From: Desulfobacterales bacterium
Lineage (GTDB): Bacteria > Desulfobacterota > Desulfobacteria > Desulfobacterales > JAEINQ01
NCBI GenBank assembly: GCA_016342285.1
Contig: JAEINQ010000011.1
Span: forward strand, 49,526-113,525
Direction: 5' to 3'
DNA length: 64,000 nucleotides
Shown: piece by piece, positions 7,885-16,547 of the stretch
Layout of the letters: each line of letters begins with the position of its first letter
How positions within the stretch are numbered: position 1 is the first letter of the stretch
Position numbers and translations under genes: made by a program
Notes under the pieces: generated by a model
What the model was told of the DNA's origin: nothing
Seen by the model: only the letters and a program-made list of their open reading frames with translations
Database searches by the model: none

Positions 7885-10269
7885 TTAATGTGGATAAGAA
7901 ACATGACAATCGTAGCGCGAAGAACCTGAATATGAATTAACCCGAATTTCATACTGGCCGGCCTGGCCGCTTACCGGATAACAAATATGCTCCGGATTGT
8001 CCCAGCCGCTTGTGGCTGAAGCCACTTGCTGGCCGGCGGGATTCTTCAGTCGAAGATCCAGATCCGCATCTCCGGCCCACTCCAATTGAATATTGATCGT
8101 CCCCGTGGAGGGCCCGACGTTAATGAAATAATTCGTGAGTGCCCCATCAGAGAGGTCACATTCCATATGTCGATCAGCACCCGTGACGCTGGTGTTGACT
8201 TTGTAGCCCGCAGTTAAATTAAAGCCAGAACCGCCACTATACGCATATACCTTTATTTTATAACGACCGGTGGTCGGCGGCGAGTAGCTGATTCGTTCCG
8301 GGTTATGATTCCATGTCGTGGCGCTGGCGACCATAGAGTTGGAAGGATTATACAAATACAAATCGAAATCCGCTTGGGTATCAGACCATTCCAGGGTCAG
8401 CTCAATCGGCTTTGATGTATCGGTAACATCGATGTAGAAGTACATTTCTTGGTCCCATTCGTCGACATATCCACGGAATTGCTCACTGCGCTCAGCGATA
8501 GGTGTGGCGGCTATACCAAACCCCATCCAGTTGAGCACATTGCGGATGAGCGGTTTTTCGCTGTCCCGGTCATTGTAGCCGTCTGTGGCATTCTCCCAGG
8601 AGCGGTTATCCCAGCGGGCGTCATCGTTTAAAGAGCCCTCTTCGGTAAAGGGATCGACGGCTGACAGGAAAATCTTGCCGTATCCTTTCGGGTACCGGAC
8701 CATGGCGATGTAATTGGAGCCGATGTCATCGAAATAGGCGACCGGCACAGCTCCCGGCTGCCAACTCACCTGTGAGGCTGTCCATGCGACCGTTGTATAC
8801 TCACCGGCATATATGGTGTTCGGGTCGGTGGGACCTTCGTCCCAACCGTCGGCGACCGTCGGTTCCCTCCAATAGGCGATGTCATAGTCATTAATACCAA
8901 TGGTCGAATCGGTTACCGTGATCCCCTCCATGCCGTGATTGACCGGTGATCCGGGCATATATGTCGAGGAATCCCAGAAATCCAATCCCTCAGCCCCCAC
9001 AACCGTCCGGGCACCGCCGCCGATAGCAATGATATGGCCGCCAGTTCTATCTACAAAATACTCCATGGTTTGTTTATTGATAAACAGCATGGTGCCGTCA
9101 GGTTGCTTCCATGTCATCAGCGGTGTGTTTCCATTGGGGAAGACACAAAGCTGAAAACGTGAATTTTGGGGAGGAGGTCCCCATTCCCATCTCCTCACCT
9201 CATACGATCCGTAACCATCCCATGCATACGGCTCGATACCCAGGTCATATAGCATTTTCATGGCCGGCCACACCACGCGGGCCGATGTGCCTAAACCGGC
9301 ATAAACAGCCGCCCGTTGGGTTTTCGGCGACCGCGCGGGAACATCGTCATAAACCACCTTGTCCGGACACATCCAGGCCAGCACGTCCCGCATCAAATCC
9401 CATTCGCTGTCCGGGTCAATGACAGGGTAGCCTTGCAGGTTGGCATCGCCATAATTATCGCCGAACGCCCAGTCGCGTGAGGCGTCTATGGTGCCCGTTT
9501 CTTCAAATTCAGGATGCGGGCCGGACAAAAAGACTTTCCCGCTGCCGTAAGGATACTTGACCATGGCCGGTTTATTGTCGGCCGTGCCGGCGTAATCGTA
9601 TCGGGCCACCACCGTGGCCGAGCCGAGGTTTTCAAAATAGGGGCCGTAGAGATAGCCGATACTGAAGATCTGCCCCACATCGTAGCTATCACCATATTCC
9701 TTTTGCGTCATGCGGAAAGTGGTCATCTTCCAGGGATCAGGGTTATCCTTACCGCCATTGGCCAGGTCATGAATCGATCCGACGCCCCGGAGGCCGGTGG
9801 CCGCCTTGCCGGGATTCAAATTCAACGGGTAGTCGGTTGTGTTACCCTCCCATGTAATCGTATCGCAGGCAAAATAGGCCCCTGCGCAGATGCCGATGTA
9901 GCCGCCGCCGCCGTCGATGAAATCGCGAATCGTCTGCGCGGTCGAGCCTTGATAGTAGCGGTAGTAGTGGGCCGCATTGCCGCCTGAGAAATAGATGACA
10001 TCATAATCATACAAGCAATAATTATCGATATCCTCCAAATCGATTAATTCCGGCTTGGCGCCGGCATATTCCAGCATCTTCATGGAGGCCACCGCGCACA
10101 TGGGGTAGGCCCCCCCTCCGTCCTTCACATTTGAAGAAGTAATCACGCCCACACGCGCCCGCACTTGCTTGCGCACCTCGGCATGAGCCGTGCCGACCGC
10201 TAAAAAGCATAAGCTGCCTATCAGCACCCAGGCAGCGATTACAGACAATACTTTCGGATTTCTCTTCAT
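7885..10269 (-). CDS. secreted BPL-N (amidotransferase-fold) protein with two PPC domains
   Basis: A 794-residue exported protein. The first 30 residues are a classic signal peptide (MKRN, hydrophobic core, cleavage after GTAHA). Two class I glutamine-amidotransferase-like regions of the BPL_N type follow; the first has a nucleophile elbow GICAGAYFACD with Cys, the second has IAIGGGART in the equivalent place and lacks the Cys. The last 190 residues are two pre-peptidase C-terminal (PPC) beta domains, each with an ELTLEW/IQLEW strand and a DFDLYLYNP/DLDLRLKNP motif. PPC domains usually accompany secreted enzymes. Start at 10269 is supported by AGAGAGG; upstream in-frame codons derive from an inserted repeat. 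Substrate unknown. Confidence 0.75.
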   Translation of the reverse strand: MKRNPKVLSVIAAWVLIGSLCFLAVGTAHAEVRKQVRARVGVITSSNVKDGGGAYPMCAVASMKMLEYAGAKPELIDLEDIDNYCLYDYDVIYFSGGNAAHYYRYYQGSTAQTIRDFIDGGGGYIGICAGAYFACDTITWEGNTTDYPLNLNPGKAATGLRGVGSIHDLANGGKDNPDPWKMTTFRMTQKEYGDSYDVGQIFSIGYLYGPYFENLGSATVVARYDYAGTADNKPAMVKYPYGSGKVFLSGPHPEFEETGTIDASRDWAFGDNYGDANLQGYPVIDPDSEWDLMRDVLAWMCPDKVVYDDVPARSPKTQRAAVYAGLGTSARVVWPAMKMLYDLGIEPYAWDGYGSYEVRRWEWGPPPQNSRFQLCVFPNGNTPLMTWKQPDGTMLFINKQTMEYFVDRTGGHIIAIGGGARTVVGAEGLDFWDSSTYMPGSPVNHGMEGITVTDSTIGINDYDIAYWREPTVADGWDEGPTDPNTIYAGEYTTVAWTASQVSWQPGAVPVAYFDDIGSNYIAMVRYPKGYGKIFLSAVDPFTEEGSLNDDARWDNRSWENATDGYNDRDSEKPLIRNVLNWMGFGIAATPIAERSEQFRGYVDEWDQEMYFYIDVTDTSKPIELTLEWSDTQADFDLYLYNPSNSMVASATTWNHNPERISYSPPTTGRYKIKVYAYSGGSGFNLTAGYKVNTSVTGADRHMECDLSDGALTNYFINVGPSTGTINIQLEWAGDADLDLRLKNPAGQQVASATSGWDNPEHICYPVSGQAGQYEIRVNSYSGSSRYDCHVSYPH

Positions 10270-10296
10270 TTTGCACCTCTCTTCTGAAATAGTTTT

Positions 10297-10362
10297 GGCG
10301 CCGAGTTTTTCGGGCCGCGCGAAGGCACCCTCCTGGCCTCCCACACGAAATAGCGAGGAACC
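10297..10362. mobile_element. 66-bp TIR element copy (MITE)
   Basis: A short copy of the family at 7444, beginning GGCGCCGAGTTTTTCGGGCC and ending CACACGAAATAGCGAGGAACC. Perfect 8-bp target duplications ATAGTTTT flank it at 10289-10296 and 10363-10370. It lies just upstream of the secreted-protein gene start, so it may alter that promoter. Confidence 0.8.
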
Positions 10363-10654
10363 ATAGTTTTACCTGCAACTTCTATCGCAGAGTCATCACT
10401 ATTGATCTTTTATTTTACCAATGAACCATTTCCTGTCATCGGTAAAGATGGGCAAAATCAAATTCGCATTACGATCATTCATCCCTTTTGCCTTATTGTG
10501 GCAGCGTTCTTCAATGATTTAACGATCCTGCGAGTCGGCTTGTGCCGACGCCGAAGTGGCGGCGCTGGTCGTCGAGCCCGAACCGGCGCACACTGGGGAA
10601 AATATGCACAAGATTGATCAAGTGACGTTCTTCATGGAAACCACCTCCCTTTTC

Positions 10655-10875
10655 GCCTACCCATGCCAGGCGCATCACGTCCATGTCATGCTTGGCCTTG
10701 GGGTCGAAATCCGATCCGCTCTTGCCGCCACCCATCGGCAGGGTGGTCAGGGCGTTCTGAAGGCTTGTTCGAAGGCCGGAAACTTGAGAATGCACAGAGG
10801 TTCACCGATGGGTGGAAACGCAGCCCGCCCTTGTAAGGCCCCCCGATGGCGCTGTTCATTGATAATCGCCGCTTT
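10655..10875 (-). pseudogene. gdhA: glutamate dehydrogenase remnant
   Basis: Reading the minus strand in two frames gives [21 protein letters not shown] and then [31 protein letters not shown], the conserved substrate-binding core of NADP-type glutamate dehydrogenase. The pieces are joined by a frameshift near 10790, and the usual N- and C-terminal parts are missing. Codons after DMDVMR are no longer recognisable. The 285 bp between this and the 66-bp element (10371-10654) show no gene I can support. Clearly a decayed fragment. Confidence 0.8.
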
Positions 10876-10876
10876 G

Positions 10877-11761
10877 TCAATTCCTAATAAACGCACGCAT
10901 AAAATGTAAAACGGTATCCCTAACTTCGGGATCATGCATTAATTCATGACTGCGGCCTAATATTTCCGACGTGTAGACAATCGATTGACTACCGTTTTTT
11001 TGATTCAAAAAGCATTTGCAATTGCCTTTGCTCCACGGATTCTGGAACCATGGGTCTTTTTCTGCCACAAGGGTCAGTACCGGTTCATCCGCCGGCGCGT
11101 TGATCCCTTCGTACTCGTCCCACCCGGCATGGCAGGTCCACCCTTCCACGACCCTTGCCCGGACCGATGCTCTCGGATCATCGGAATGAAAAGTGGCAGC
11201 GGTGATGCCCCCCTGGCTAAGCCCCATGAGAAAGACATTGTCCGGATCCACCCAGGTCAGGGTTTTCGCGCTGACAATGGCATGGCCGGCATCGTATTGG
11301 CGCATTGTCAGCGTCCCGCGGTAAAGCCCGCCCTTATGGTTTCTGGTGTCACAGGACATGGGATAATTTTCCCGGGCAAAGGAGACCGGTGCGATTACCG
11401 CAAACCCGCTTCTTGCCAGAAAATCGATTCGTTCATAGGTGCCGATCCAGACCCCGGCACAGCCGTGAAGGTAAATCACTGTTGGAAATTTTTTGCCGGC
11501 GGGAATTTTGCCCGTCTCGATTTCCGACATGGTGGTTTCATATACGCCGCTGTCGCCGTCGGGGACGCAGACAATGGCTGCTTCCCAGGTCCGCTTGATT
11601 TCGGATGGATCGGACCAGTCTCTTGTTTTCATGAGATACGCCGGGGTAAAGGTGCGGTCATAGTTATTGGTTCCGGCCGCACAGATCCCTGCCAAGAGCA
11701 TTGAACTTAAAGCGAGGCTGATAAAAAAACGGATGCAATCCGTTCCTGCTGTTTTTGCCAT
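10877..11761 (-). CDS. exported alpha/beta hydrolase (dienelactone-hydrolase-like)
   Basis: A 294-residue protein with a signal peptide or lipoprotein-like leader (IRFFISLALSSMLLAGICAAG). The alpha/beta-hydrolase fold is shown by YLHGCAGVW (oxyanion-hole strand), nucleophile elbow GLSQGG with Ser, an acid in VLTLVAEKDPW, and SHELM with the likely catalytic His near the C-terminus. The ATG at 11761 is chosen because codons upstream in the same frame belong to a decayed AOR gene and an inserted repeat. The ribosome site (AAGAAG) is weak. Substrate unknown; the periplasm is the likely location. It is squeezed between two gene remnants, so expression is uncertain. Confidence 0.7.
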   Translation of the reverse strand: MAKTAGTDCIRFFISLALSSMLLAGICAAGTNNYDRTFTPAYLMKTRDWSDPSEIKRTWEAAIVCVPDGDSGVYETTMSEIETGKIPAGKKFPTVIYLHGCAGVWIGTYERIDFLARSGFAVIAPVSFARENYPMSCDTRNHKGGLYRGTLTMRQYDAGHAIVSAKTLTWVDPDNVFLMGLSQGGITAATFHSDDPRASVRARVVEGWTCHAGWDEYEGINAPADEPVLTLVAEKDPWFQNPWSKGNCKCFLNQKNGSQSIVYTSEILGRSHELMHDPEVRDTVLHFMRAFIRN

Positions 11762-12205
11762 AATCTTCTTTATGCCTTTCCTGTCGGCAATCATCCGGAT
11801 GGGTTCGGCGATGCCTTCGGCATCCCCGTATGCGATGGCATGATCTGTTCGGCCGAGACGGAAGGCTTCAATGGCAAAAGCACAAAAATTGCCGGTGGTA
11901 ATGGTATCCATCCCAAGGCCGTCGCAGAGGTGGTTCAGGTAGGCGATTTTTTCGGCTCTTCGCTGTTTCATATGGGTAAAACGGTGCCGTCCTGGCCTCC
12001 CACACGAAATGGCGAGGAACCATTTTTTCTGTGGCATCGACCATGCACAGACCGCCGAATACATAGATGGTTTCATATTCCGGGCCTTCAAGTGTCAGCC
12101 CCTTGTGTCGTCCTTCAAGGACGGTGGTCATCCGGCCGCAGGCAAGATAGCCTTTGGCACAGGAATGGTGTTCTCCCGTCACCCTCGTCCCGTTGATTGC
12201 CCCCC
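11762..12205 (-). pseudogene. aor: aldehyde:ferredoxin oxidoreductase (AOR) remnant interrupted by a MITE
   Basis: The minus strand encodes two adjacent AOR segments: EHHSCAKGYLACGR...LEGPEYETIYVFGGLCMVD and, after an insertion, KIAYLNHLCDGLGMDTITTGN...FAIEAF. In AOR proteins these are contiguous: the Cys/EGPEYET region followed by the NxLCxxxGLDTIxTGN tungstopterin/FeS segment. The 68-bp element at 11954-12021 splits them exactly, with GAAAAAAT duplicated on each side; removing it restores VDATEKIAYLN. Both gene ends are missing, so the fragment was dead or dying independently of the insertion. Confidence 0.85.
11954..12021. mobile_element. 68-bp minimal TIR element (MITE) inside the AOR remnant
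   Basis: Begins GGCTCTTCGCTGTTTCATATG and ends CACACGAAATGGCGAGGAACC; the two ends are about 23-bp imperfect inverted repeats separated by only about 20 bp. Perfect 8-bp direct repeats ATTTTTTC at 11946-11953 and 12022-12029 flank it. Because it splits a recognisable coding sequence, it defines the exact ends of the element family. Confidence 0.88.
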
Positions 12206-12212
12206 GCCTTTT

Positions 12213-13520
12213 TTACCCGGGAGATTGAGCCTCGAACGCCATTTTTAAAATGTCCATGCCGGCGTCGAGTTGTTCATCCGTAGTGGTAAGCGGCATCATG
12301 AAGCGAAGGACATTTCCGTAACAGCCGCAGACCAGGAGGATCAGCCCCTTTTCAAAGCAGAAATCCGCCACTGCCCTGGCCGTTTCCGGGGCCGGCTCCC
12401 GAGTGGCCCTGTCCTTTACCAGTTCAATACCGGCCATGGGACCAAGGCCCCTGACATCACCGATGCTGGAGAAATCTTTTTCAAGATCGTTTAAATGGGA
12501 AAAAAGTCGTTTTCCAAGCGCCACGCCTTTTTCCAGGAGATCTTCCTCTTCCACCACCTCGAAGACGGCAAGGGCGGCTTCACAGGCCAGTGGATTCGCA
12601 CCATAGGTTCCGCCGATCCCACCGGCATGCACACTGTCCATAATCTCTGCCTTTCCGGCAACAGCGCTGATCGGCAGCCCGGCGGCAAGACTTTTGGCAA
12701 TGGTGGTGATATCGGCCTCGACCCCCCAGTGCTCCATGGCAAACAATTTGCCGGTTCGCCCGATGCCGGTCTGAATTTCATCGGCGATAAAAAGGATCCC
12801 GTGTTTTTGGCAAATTTCCTTCAGTTTCGTGAAATAGCCATCCGGCGGCACGACATATCCCCCTTCACCCAGGACCGGTTCGGCGATCAGCGCGGCCGTT
12901 GTTTCTGCCGCGGCGTGAAGGGTTAGAAAGTCTTCCAGGTGGCGGGCGCATTTCAGATCGCAGGACGGATGGGTTTGCCCCAAGGGACACCTGTAGCAAT
13001 AAGCAAAGGGGATTCGGTAAATTTCCGGTGCAAAGGGCCCGAACCCGAGCTTGTATGGTCTGACCTTGCTGGTCAGGCTCATTCCCATGAGTGTTCGACC
13101 GTGAAATCCGTTTTCAAAAGCGATAATTCCGGTCTTCTTTGTGTGATACCTTGCAATCTTTATGGCGTTTTCTACCGCCTCGGCGCCGCTGTTGACGAAC
13201 ATCGCCTTTTTCGGCGTATCCCCGGGCAGGTGGGTACAGATTTTCTGGGCCAGTCGAATGGCGGAATCGTATGGCAATACCATAAAACAGGTATGCATGA
13301 ACCGATCGGCCTGAGCTTTGACCGCCGAGACCACTTTCGGATGTGAATGCCCCACATTCATGACACCGATGCCACCCGCGAAATCAATAAATTTCCGGCC
13401 TTCCATATCCCAGACCAGGGAGCCTTCCGCTTTTTTTACATAGATCTGCCGTACGCTGGCAAAGCCGTCAGCCATATATGTTTGTCTCAGCGCATTTAAG
13501 GCTGTCACAGTATTTTGCAT
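12213..13520 (-). CDS. class III PLP aminotransferase (4-aminobutyrate type)
   Basis: A 435-residue class III aminotransferase, close in layout to 4-aminobutyrate/acetylornithine transaminases. Visible landmarks: DFAGGIGVMNVGHSHP near the N-terminus, FVNSGAEAVENAIKIAR (PLP phosphate contact), FHGRT, FIADEIQTGIGRTG with the PLP Asp, and TTIAKSLAAGLP with the Schiff-base Lys. An unusual Cys-rich stretch, YCYRCPLGQTHPSCDLKC, sits mid-protein; such inserts occur in some GabT-like enzymes. GGAG precedes the ATG. It lies upstream of a nitrilase-family gene's 3' neighbour in the same direction, suggesting amine or amide nitrogen metabolism. Exact substrate not determined. Confidence 0.85.
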   Translation of the reverse strand: MQNTVTALNALRQTYMADGFASVRQIYVKKAEGSLVWDMEGRKFIDFAGGIGVMNVGHSHPKVVSAVKAQADRFMHTCFMVLPYDSAIRLAQKICTHLPGDTPKKAMFVNSGAEAVENAIKIARYHTKKTGIIAFENGFHGRTLMGMSLTSKVRPYKLGFGPFAPEIYRIPFAYCYRCPLGQTHPSCDLKCARHLEDFLTLHAAAETTAALIAEPVLGEGGYVVPPDGYFTKLKEICQKHGILFIADEIQTGIGRTGKLFAMEHWGVEADITTIAKSLAAGLPISAVAGKAEIMDSVHAGGIGGTYGANPLACEAALAVFEVVEEEDLLEKGVALGKRLFSHLNDLEKDFSSIGDVRGLGPMAGIELVKDRATREPAPETARAVADFCFEKGLILLVCGCYGNVLRFMMPLTTTDEQLDAGMDILKMAFEAQSPG

Positions 13521-13625
13521 TTTTGTACTCCACTATTGCGATGGGGTTTTCGATCAGATTGGTTTACGTTTTCTCCTCCTGCAATTTTGAACCGATAGGA
13601 ACGGAATCTTTTCCGCCATGTCGGT

Positions 13626-14492
13626 TTATTCATCCAGTTTATTGATTGGATATACCGGGCTGTTTTCTAAAGGTTCATCCTGGTAAGAAAACCTGTGGCG
13701 CTCATGGAAAAATGATGCCAACGGCCTTGAAACGCCTGCAACACCATGATCTCTTGCAAGCTGGACATTATCGAGATCCACCATGGAGATCAGATTTTCC
13801 CGTAACTGACCTGCCTTTTGAAGGACATTGCCTTCCGGGTCAACGATCAGGCTGTTTCCCTTGCCCCCGGATCCGACGCCGCCAACCCCGACACCGTTTA
13901 CACTGACCACATAGCATTGGTTTTGGATGGCCGCAGCCCGGGCCAGTACCATTTCCTGTTTCCTGTCCTGGGTACCGCCTGCCGTGGGCACAAAAATGAT
14001 TTCCGCCCCCTTGAATACAAGGTCCCGTATCAATTCGGGGAACCAGAGGTCGTAACAATTGCACAAACCGATTGTTCCGATACCCGGAATTTCAAAAACA
14101 ACTGTTCTCTGCCCGGACCTTGTCTTTTCATGGGGTCGCCAGGGATACATTTTATGGTAGATATCGACGATGATCCCATTGTCATCGAATACCGGGCTTG
14201 CATTGTAGATGCCATCCGCCTTTTTTTCATACAATGACCCCGGGATCAGATAGATGCCATAATCCTTTGCAATCTTGGCACAGAATTCGGTGATGGGGCC
14301 CGGAACAGTCTGGGCGATTTCCTGAAAATTGGGTGAGCCTTGAAAACAGAGCTCCGAAGTTACAACCAGCTTGACCCATGGGCTGTAATACTTTATCAGT
14401 CCGATCTGTTCAGCCATATTCTCAAGATTTTTTTCAATTTTTCCCGGACTGACCTCAAGCTGACAGGCGGCCAAGCCAAGCAAACGGCTCAT
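13626..14492 (-). CDS. carbon-nitrogen hydrolase (nitrilase superfamily)
   Basis: A 288-residue nitrilase-superfamily amidase. The catalytic triad is visible: Glu in VVTSELCFQG, Lys in YHKMYPW, and Cys in IGLCNCYDLWFPE. Length and motif order are normal for the family, which hydrolyses C-N bonds of amides or carbamoyl compounds in the cytoplasm. It is transcribed in the same direction as the downstream aminotransferase, 105 bp away, so the two may act on one nitrogenous compound. Substrate cannot be read from sequence. Confidence 0.85.
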   Translation of the reverse strand: MSRLLGLAACQLEVSPGKIEKNLENMAEQIGLIKYYSPWVKLVVTSELCFQGSPNFQEIAQTVPGPITEFCAKIAKDYGIYLIPGSLYEKKADGIYNASPVFDDNGIIVDIYHKMYPWRPHEKTRSGQRTVVFEIPGIGTIGLCNCYDLWFPELIRDLVFKGAEIIFVPTAGGTQDRKQEMVLARAAAIQNQCYVVSVNGVGVGGVGSGGKGNSLIVDPEGNVLQKAGQLRENLISMVDLDNVQLARDHGVAGVSRPLASFFHERHRFSYQDEPLENSPVYPINKLDE

Positions 14493-14632
14493 ACGTACTC
14501 CTTTTTTCTCTCCGGATTACTCTTCCCGGCAGCACCGCCTCCGACGGCGATGCCGCCCTGGAAGACAAGTTTCGGCCTGATTAACCGTTTTCGAGTTTCT
14601 CAAAGGTTTAACGTCGGCAGAACAGCGGCAGG

Positions 14633-15109
14633 CTATTTTTTATCATGTATTTGAGTGACCACCCACCGGCCATCTCTTTTTTCAAATTTCATGTGATAGG
14701 GTTCAGCGGAACTCCATCCGGGTCCAGAATACTTCATCACCATGAATCCGTCGGCCTGATCGCCGTCCACGTTAATTTCTCTGACCACGGGTTTGGCCTT
14801 AAGCCCTATTTTGTCCCATCCGACGAATTTGCCCGGGCAGAGCTGGGCGTATTTCTTTTTTGTGACGATCCGGTTGGCTCCGTTGATCCGTGTGATATAG
14901 GAGCCGTCATCCACGAACATGTTCATGAGGATCTCAGCATTCCTTTCATTCATCCCTTTGGCATAGTTCAGGCAAAGTTGTCTGACAGCCTGCTCATCTG
15001 CCCCCCCCGCACTTGCCGGGCCTTCCTTTTTTACGGCAGAGACATCCCTGGACACGCATCCAACCCCTACCAGGCCAAAGGCCAATAAAACAACCAATAG
15101 ATTTCTCAT
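14633..15109 (-). CDS. putative lipoprotein with SnoaL/NTF2-like domain
   Basis: A 158-residue protein with an N-terminal leader (RNLLVVLLAFGLVGVGC) ending in a likely lipobox Cys, so probably anchored in the envelope. The mature part fits a SnoaL/DUF4440-like cone fold: VRQLCLNYAKGMNERNAEILMNMFVDDGSYI, and a C-terminal KFEKRDGRWVVTQIH strand pair. These domains bind small ligands or act as isomerases; no activity can be assigned. It ends 27 bp upstream of the next gene region and lies just after the porin gene in the same direction. Confidence 0.65.
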   Translation of the reverse strand: MRNLLVVLLAFGLVGVGCVSRDVSAVKKEGPASAGGADEQAVRQLCLNYAKGMNERNAEILMNMFVDDGSYITRINGANRIVTKKKYAQLCPGKFVGWDKIGLKAKPVVREINVDGDQADGFMVMKYSGPGWSSAEPYHMKFEKRDGRWVVTQIHDKK

Positions 15110-15136
15110 GATCCATCTCCAAAGTGTTATCGCTGA

Positions 15137-16267
15137 TTAGAAATCATACTGTAATTTCGCACCGACATAGCTTTTATCGCCGGCATCCCCGTTGCGGCCA
15201 TCCCAGGCCCAATAAGCGGTTTTATAATCAATGAATCCGACTTCAGGAACGATGAAAAATTTATCAAACACCGTGTAGCGCACCTGGAAGTAATACGCTG
15301 CGGTTTCATCTTTGGTCGACCAGACGGCATCATCGTCAAGTTCAGTTGTAAGTTCGCTGTATCCGGCCTCAAGACGGATCTTGTCATTGACAATATACGA
15401 GGCCACCGCCAGCCATCCGAAACTTTCATTATCCAAAACATCGTTGTTGGCATCAAGTTCCGGGTCACTGTAATTCACCGTCTGAAGCAGCCCCATGGGA
15501 CCCGCGTTCTGGGCAAAATACGATGCCCCGGACATTTTAAAATCCCCGAAGGTCAGGGTCAGGCCCGCGCCCGCCACATAGGAATCGATACTGACGGTTT
15601 TGTCGTTTGAATTCAGGGTAAAGTCATAAGAGTTGTACCCCCCGTAGACATCGATTTTCGCCGGCCCGATCTCATGGGTATATTTCGCTTCGATTTTCGG
15701 CATTTTGGTTTCGATCTTTCCAGCTTCCATGATCCAGGAGGCCCTGGAGTAAAAGGAACTGGTTTCATCGCCCGGTTCAACAAGCGCCAGTTTCAATCCC
15801 TTGTAGGTCAACTGGATCATGGGATGTCTCAGCTCCCACAATGCGCCGTAATCCAGCATGTTATTTTCATCTTCAGCCGCCGCACTGCTGTAAAACATAT
15901 TCAGCGGCGTCCAGGACTGACCGATGAGCAGTTCACCACCGCCGAAATCCCAGCTCCCATACCAGAGCCGCATCACATCATCGCCGACCCCGTCATTATC
16001 CGGGCGGATCTCCACGACCGCGGTCAGATCGTCGTGGGTGACCCAGGCACCTAACTTGGTTGTATATTTATCCAGCTTAAACTGAAAATTCGTATAGGGA
16101 TCCGTCTCGCCCAAAGAGGCCAGGTGGTTTTCTCTTTCTTCACTCGATTCGTAGTTGAACACCTGGAGTTTCACGCTGCCGTAAAAGTCCCAGTCCGCGG
16201 CATGCCCGTTGCCCGCCAGAAGGCTTAACAGAATTGCAATCCCCCAAACCTTTAACCAGTTTTTCAT
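15137..16267 (-). CDS. outer-membrane porin-like beta-barrel
   Basis: A 376-residue exported protein with a signal peptide (MKNWLKVWGIAILLSLLAGNGHA) and a mature chain of alternating polar/hydrophobic strands ending in QYDF, the aromatic C-terminus typical of outer-membrane barrels. Motifs such as GSWDFGGGELLIGQSWTPLN are like those in trimeric porin or alginate-type porins. The ATG at 16267 is preceded by AAGGAG; upstream codons to 16309 are unlikely. Probably a passive solute channel; specificity unknown. Confidence 0.8.
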   Translation of the reverse strand: MKNWLKVWGIAILLSLLAGNGHAADWDFYGSVKLQVFNYESSEERENHLASLGETDPYTNFQFKLDKYTTKLGAWVTHDDLTAVVEIRPDNDGVGDDVMRLWYGSWDFGGGELLIGQSWTPLNMFYSSAAAEDENNMLDYGALWELRHPMIQLTYKGLKLALVEPGDETSSFYSRASWIMEAGKIETKMPKIEAKYTHEIGPAKIDVYGGYNSYDFTLNSNDKTVSIDSYVAGAGLTLTFGDFKMSGASYFAQNAGPMGLLQTVNYSDPELDANNDVLDNESFGWLAVASYIVNDKIRLEAGYSELTTELDDDAVWSTKDETAAYYFQVRYTVFDKFFIVPEVGFIDYKTAYWAWDGRNGDAGDKSYVGAKLQYDF

Positions 16268-16460
16268 TTCTTTTCTCCTTTTGCGTCGAATGAATTGCCA
16301 CTGCGACATGCTTTTTTGGCAGGAAGTCGCCGCACATCGCCCGGACCGATCCGTTGAGGAAAAATAAAAGGTCTTAAATTTCGGGCATCTTGCGCAAAAG
16401 GGGAAACCAATATATGATTCATACGACTTAAGTGCGCAACAAGCCCTTGAGTCCCCTAAA

Positions 16461-16509
16461 AGCCAAACACGATGACCCCGTCAAAAGTCTGATGTGTTTG
16501 GCTTTTTTT
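16461..16509. terminator. bidirectional hairpin terminator
   Basis: AGCCAAACAC pairs with GTGTTTGGCT across a 23-base loop, with seven T on the plus side and four T on the minus side. It lies 39 bp past the end of the minus-strand peptide transporter operon and upstream of the porin promoter region. Confidence 0.7.
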
Positions 16510-16547
16510 CGTAAACCCATTGTCTTTTTTTCACCACCTCCTTCGTT

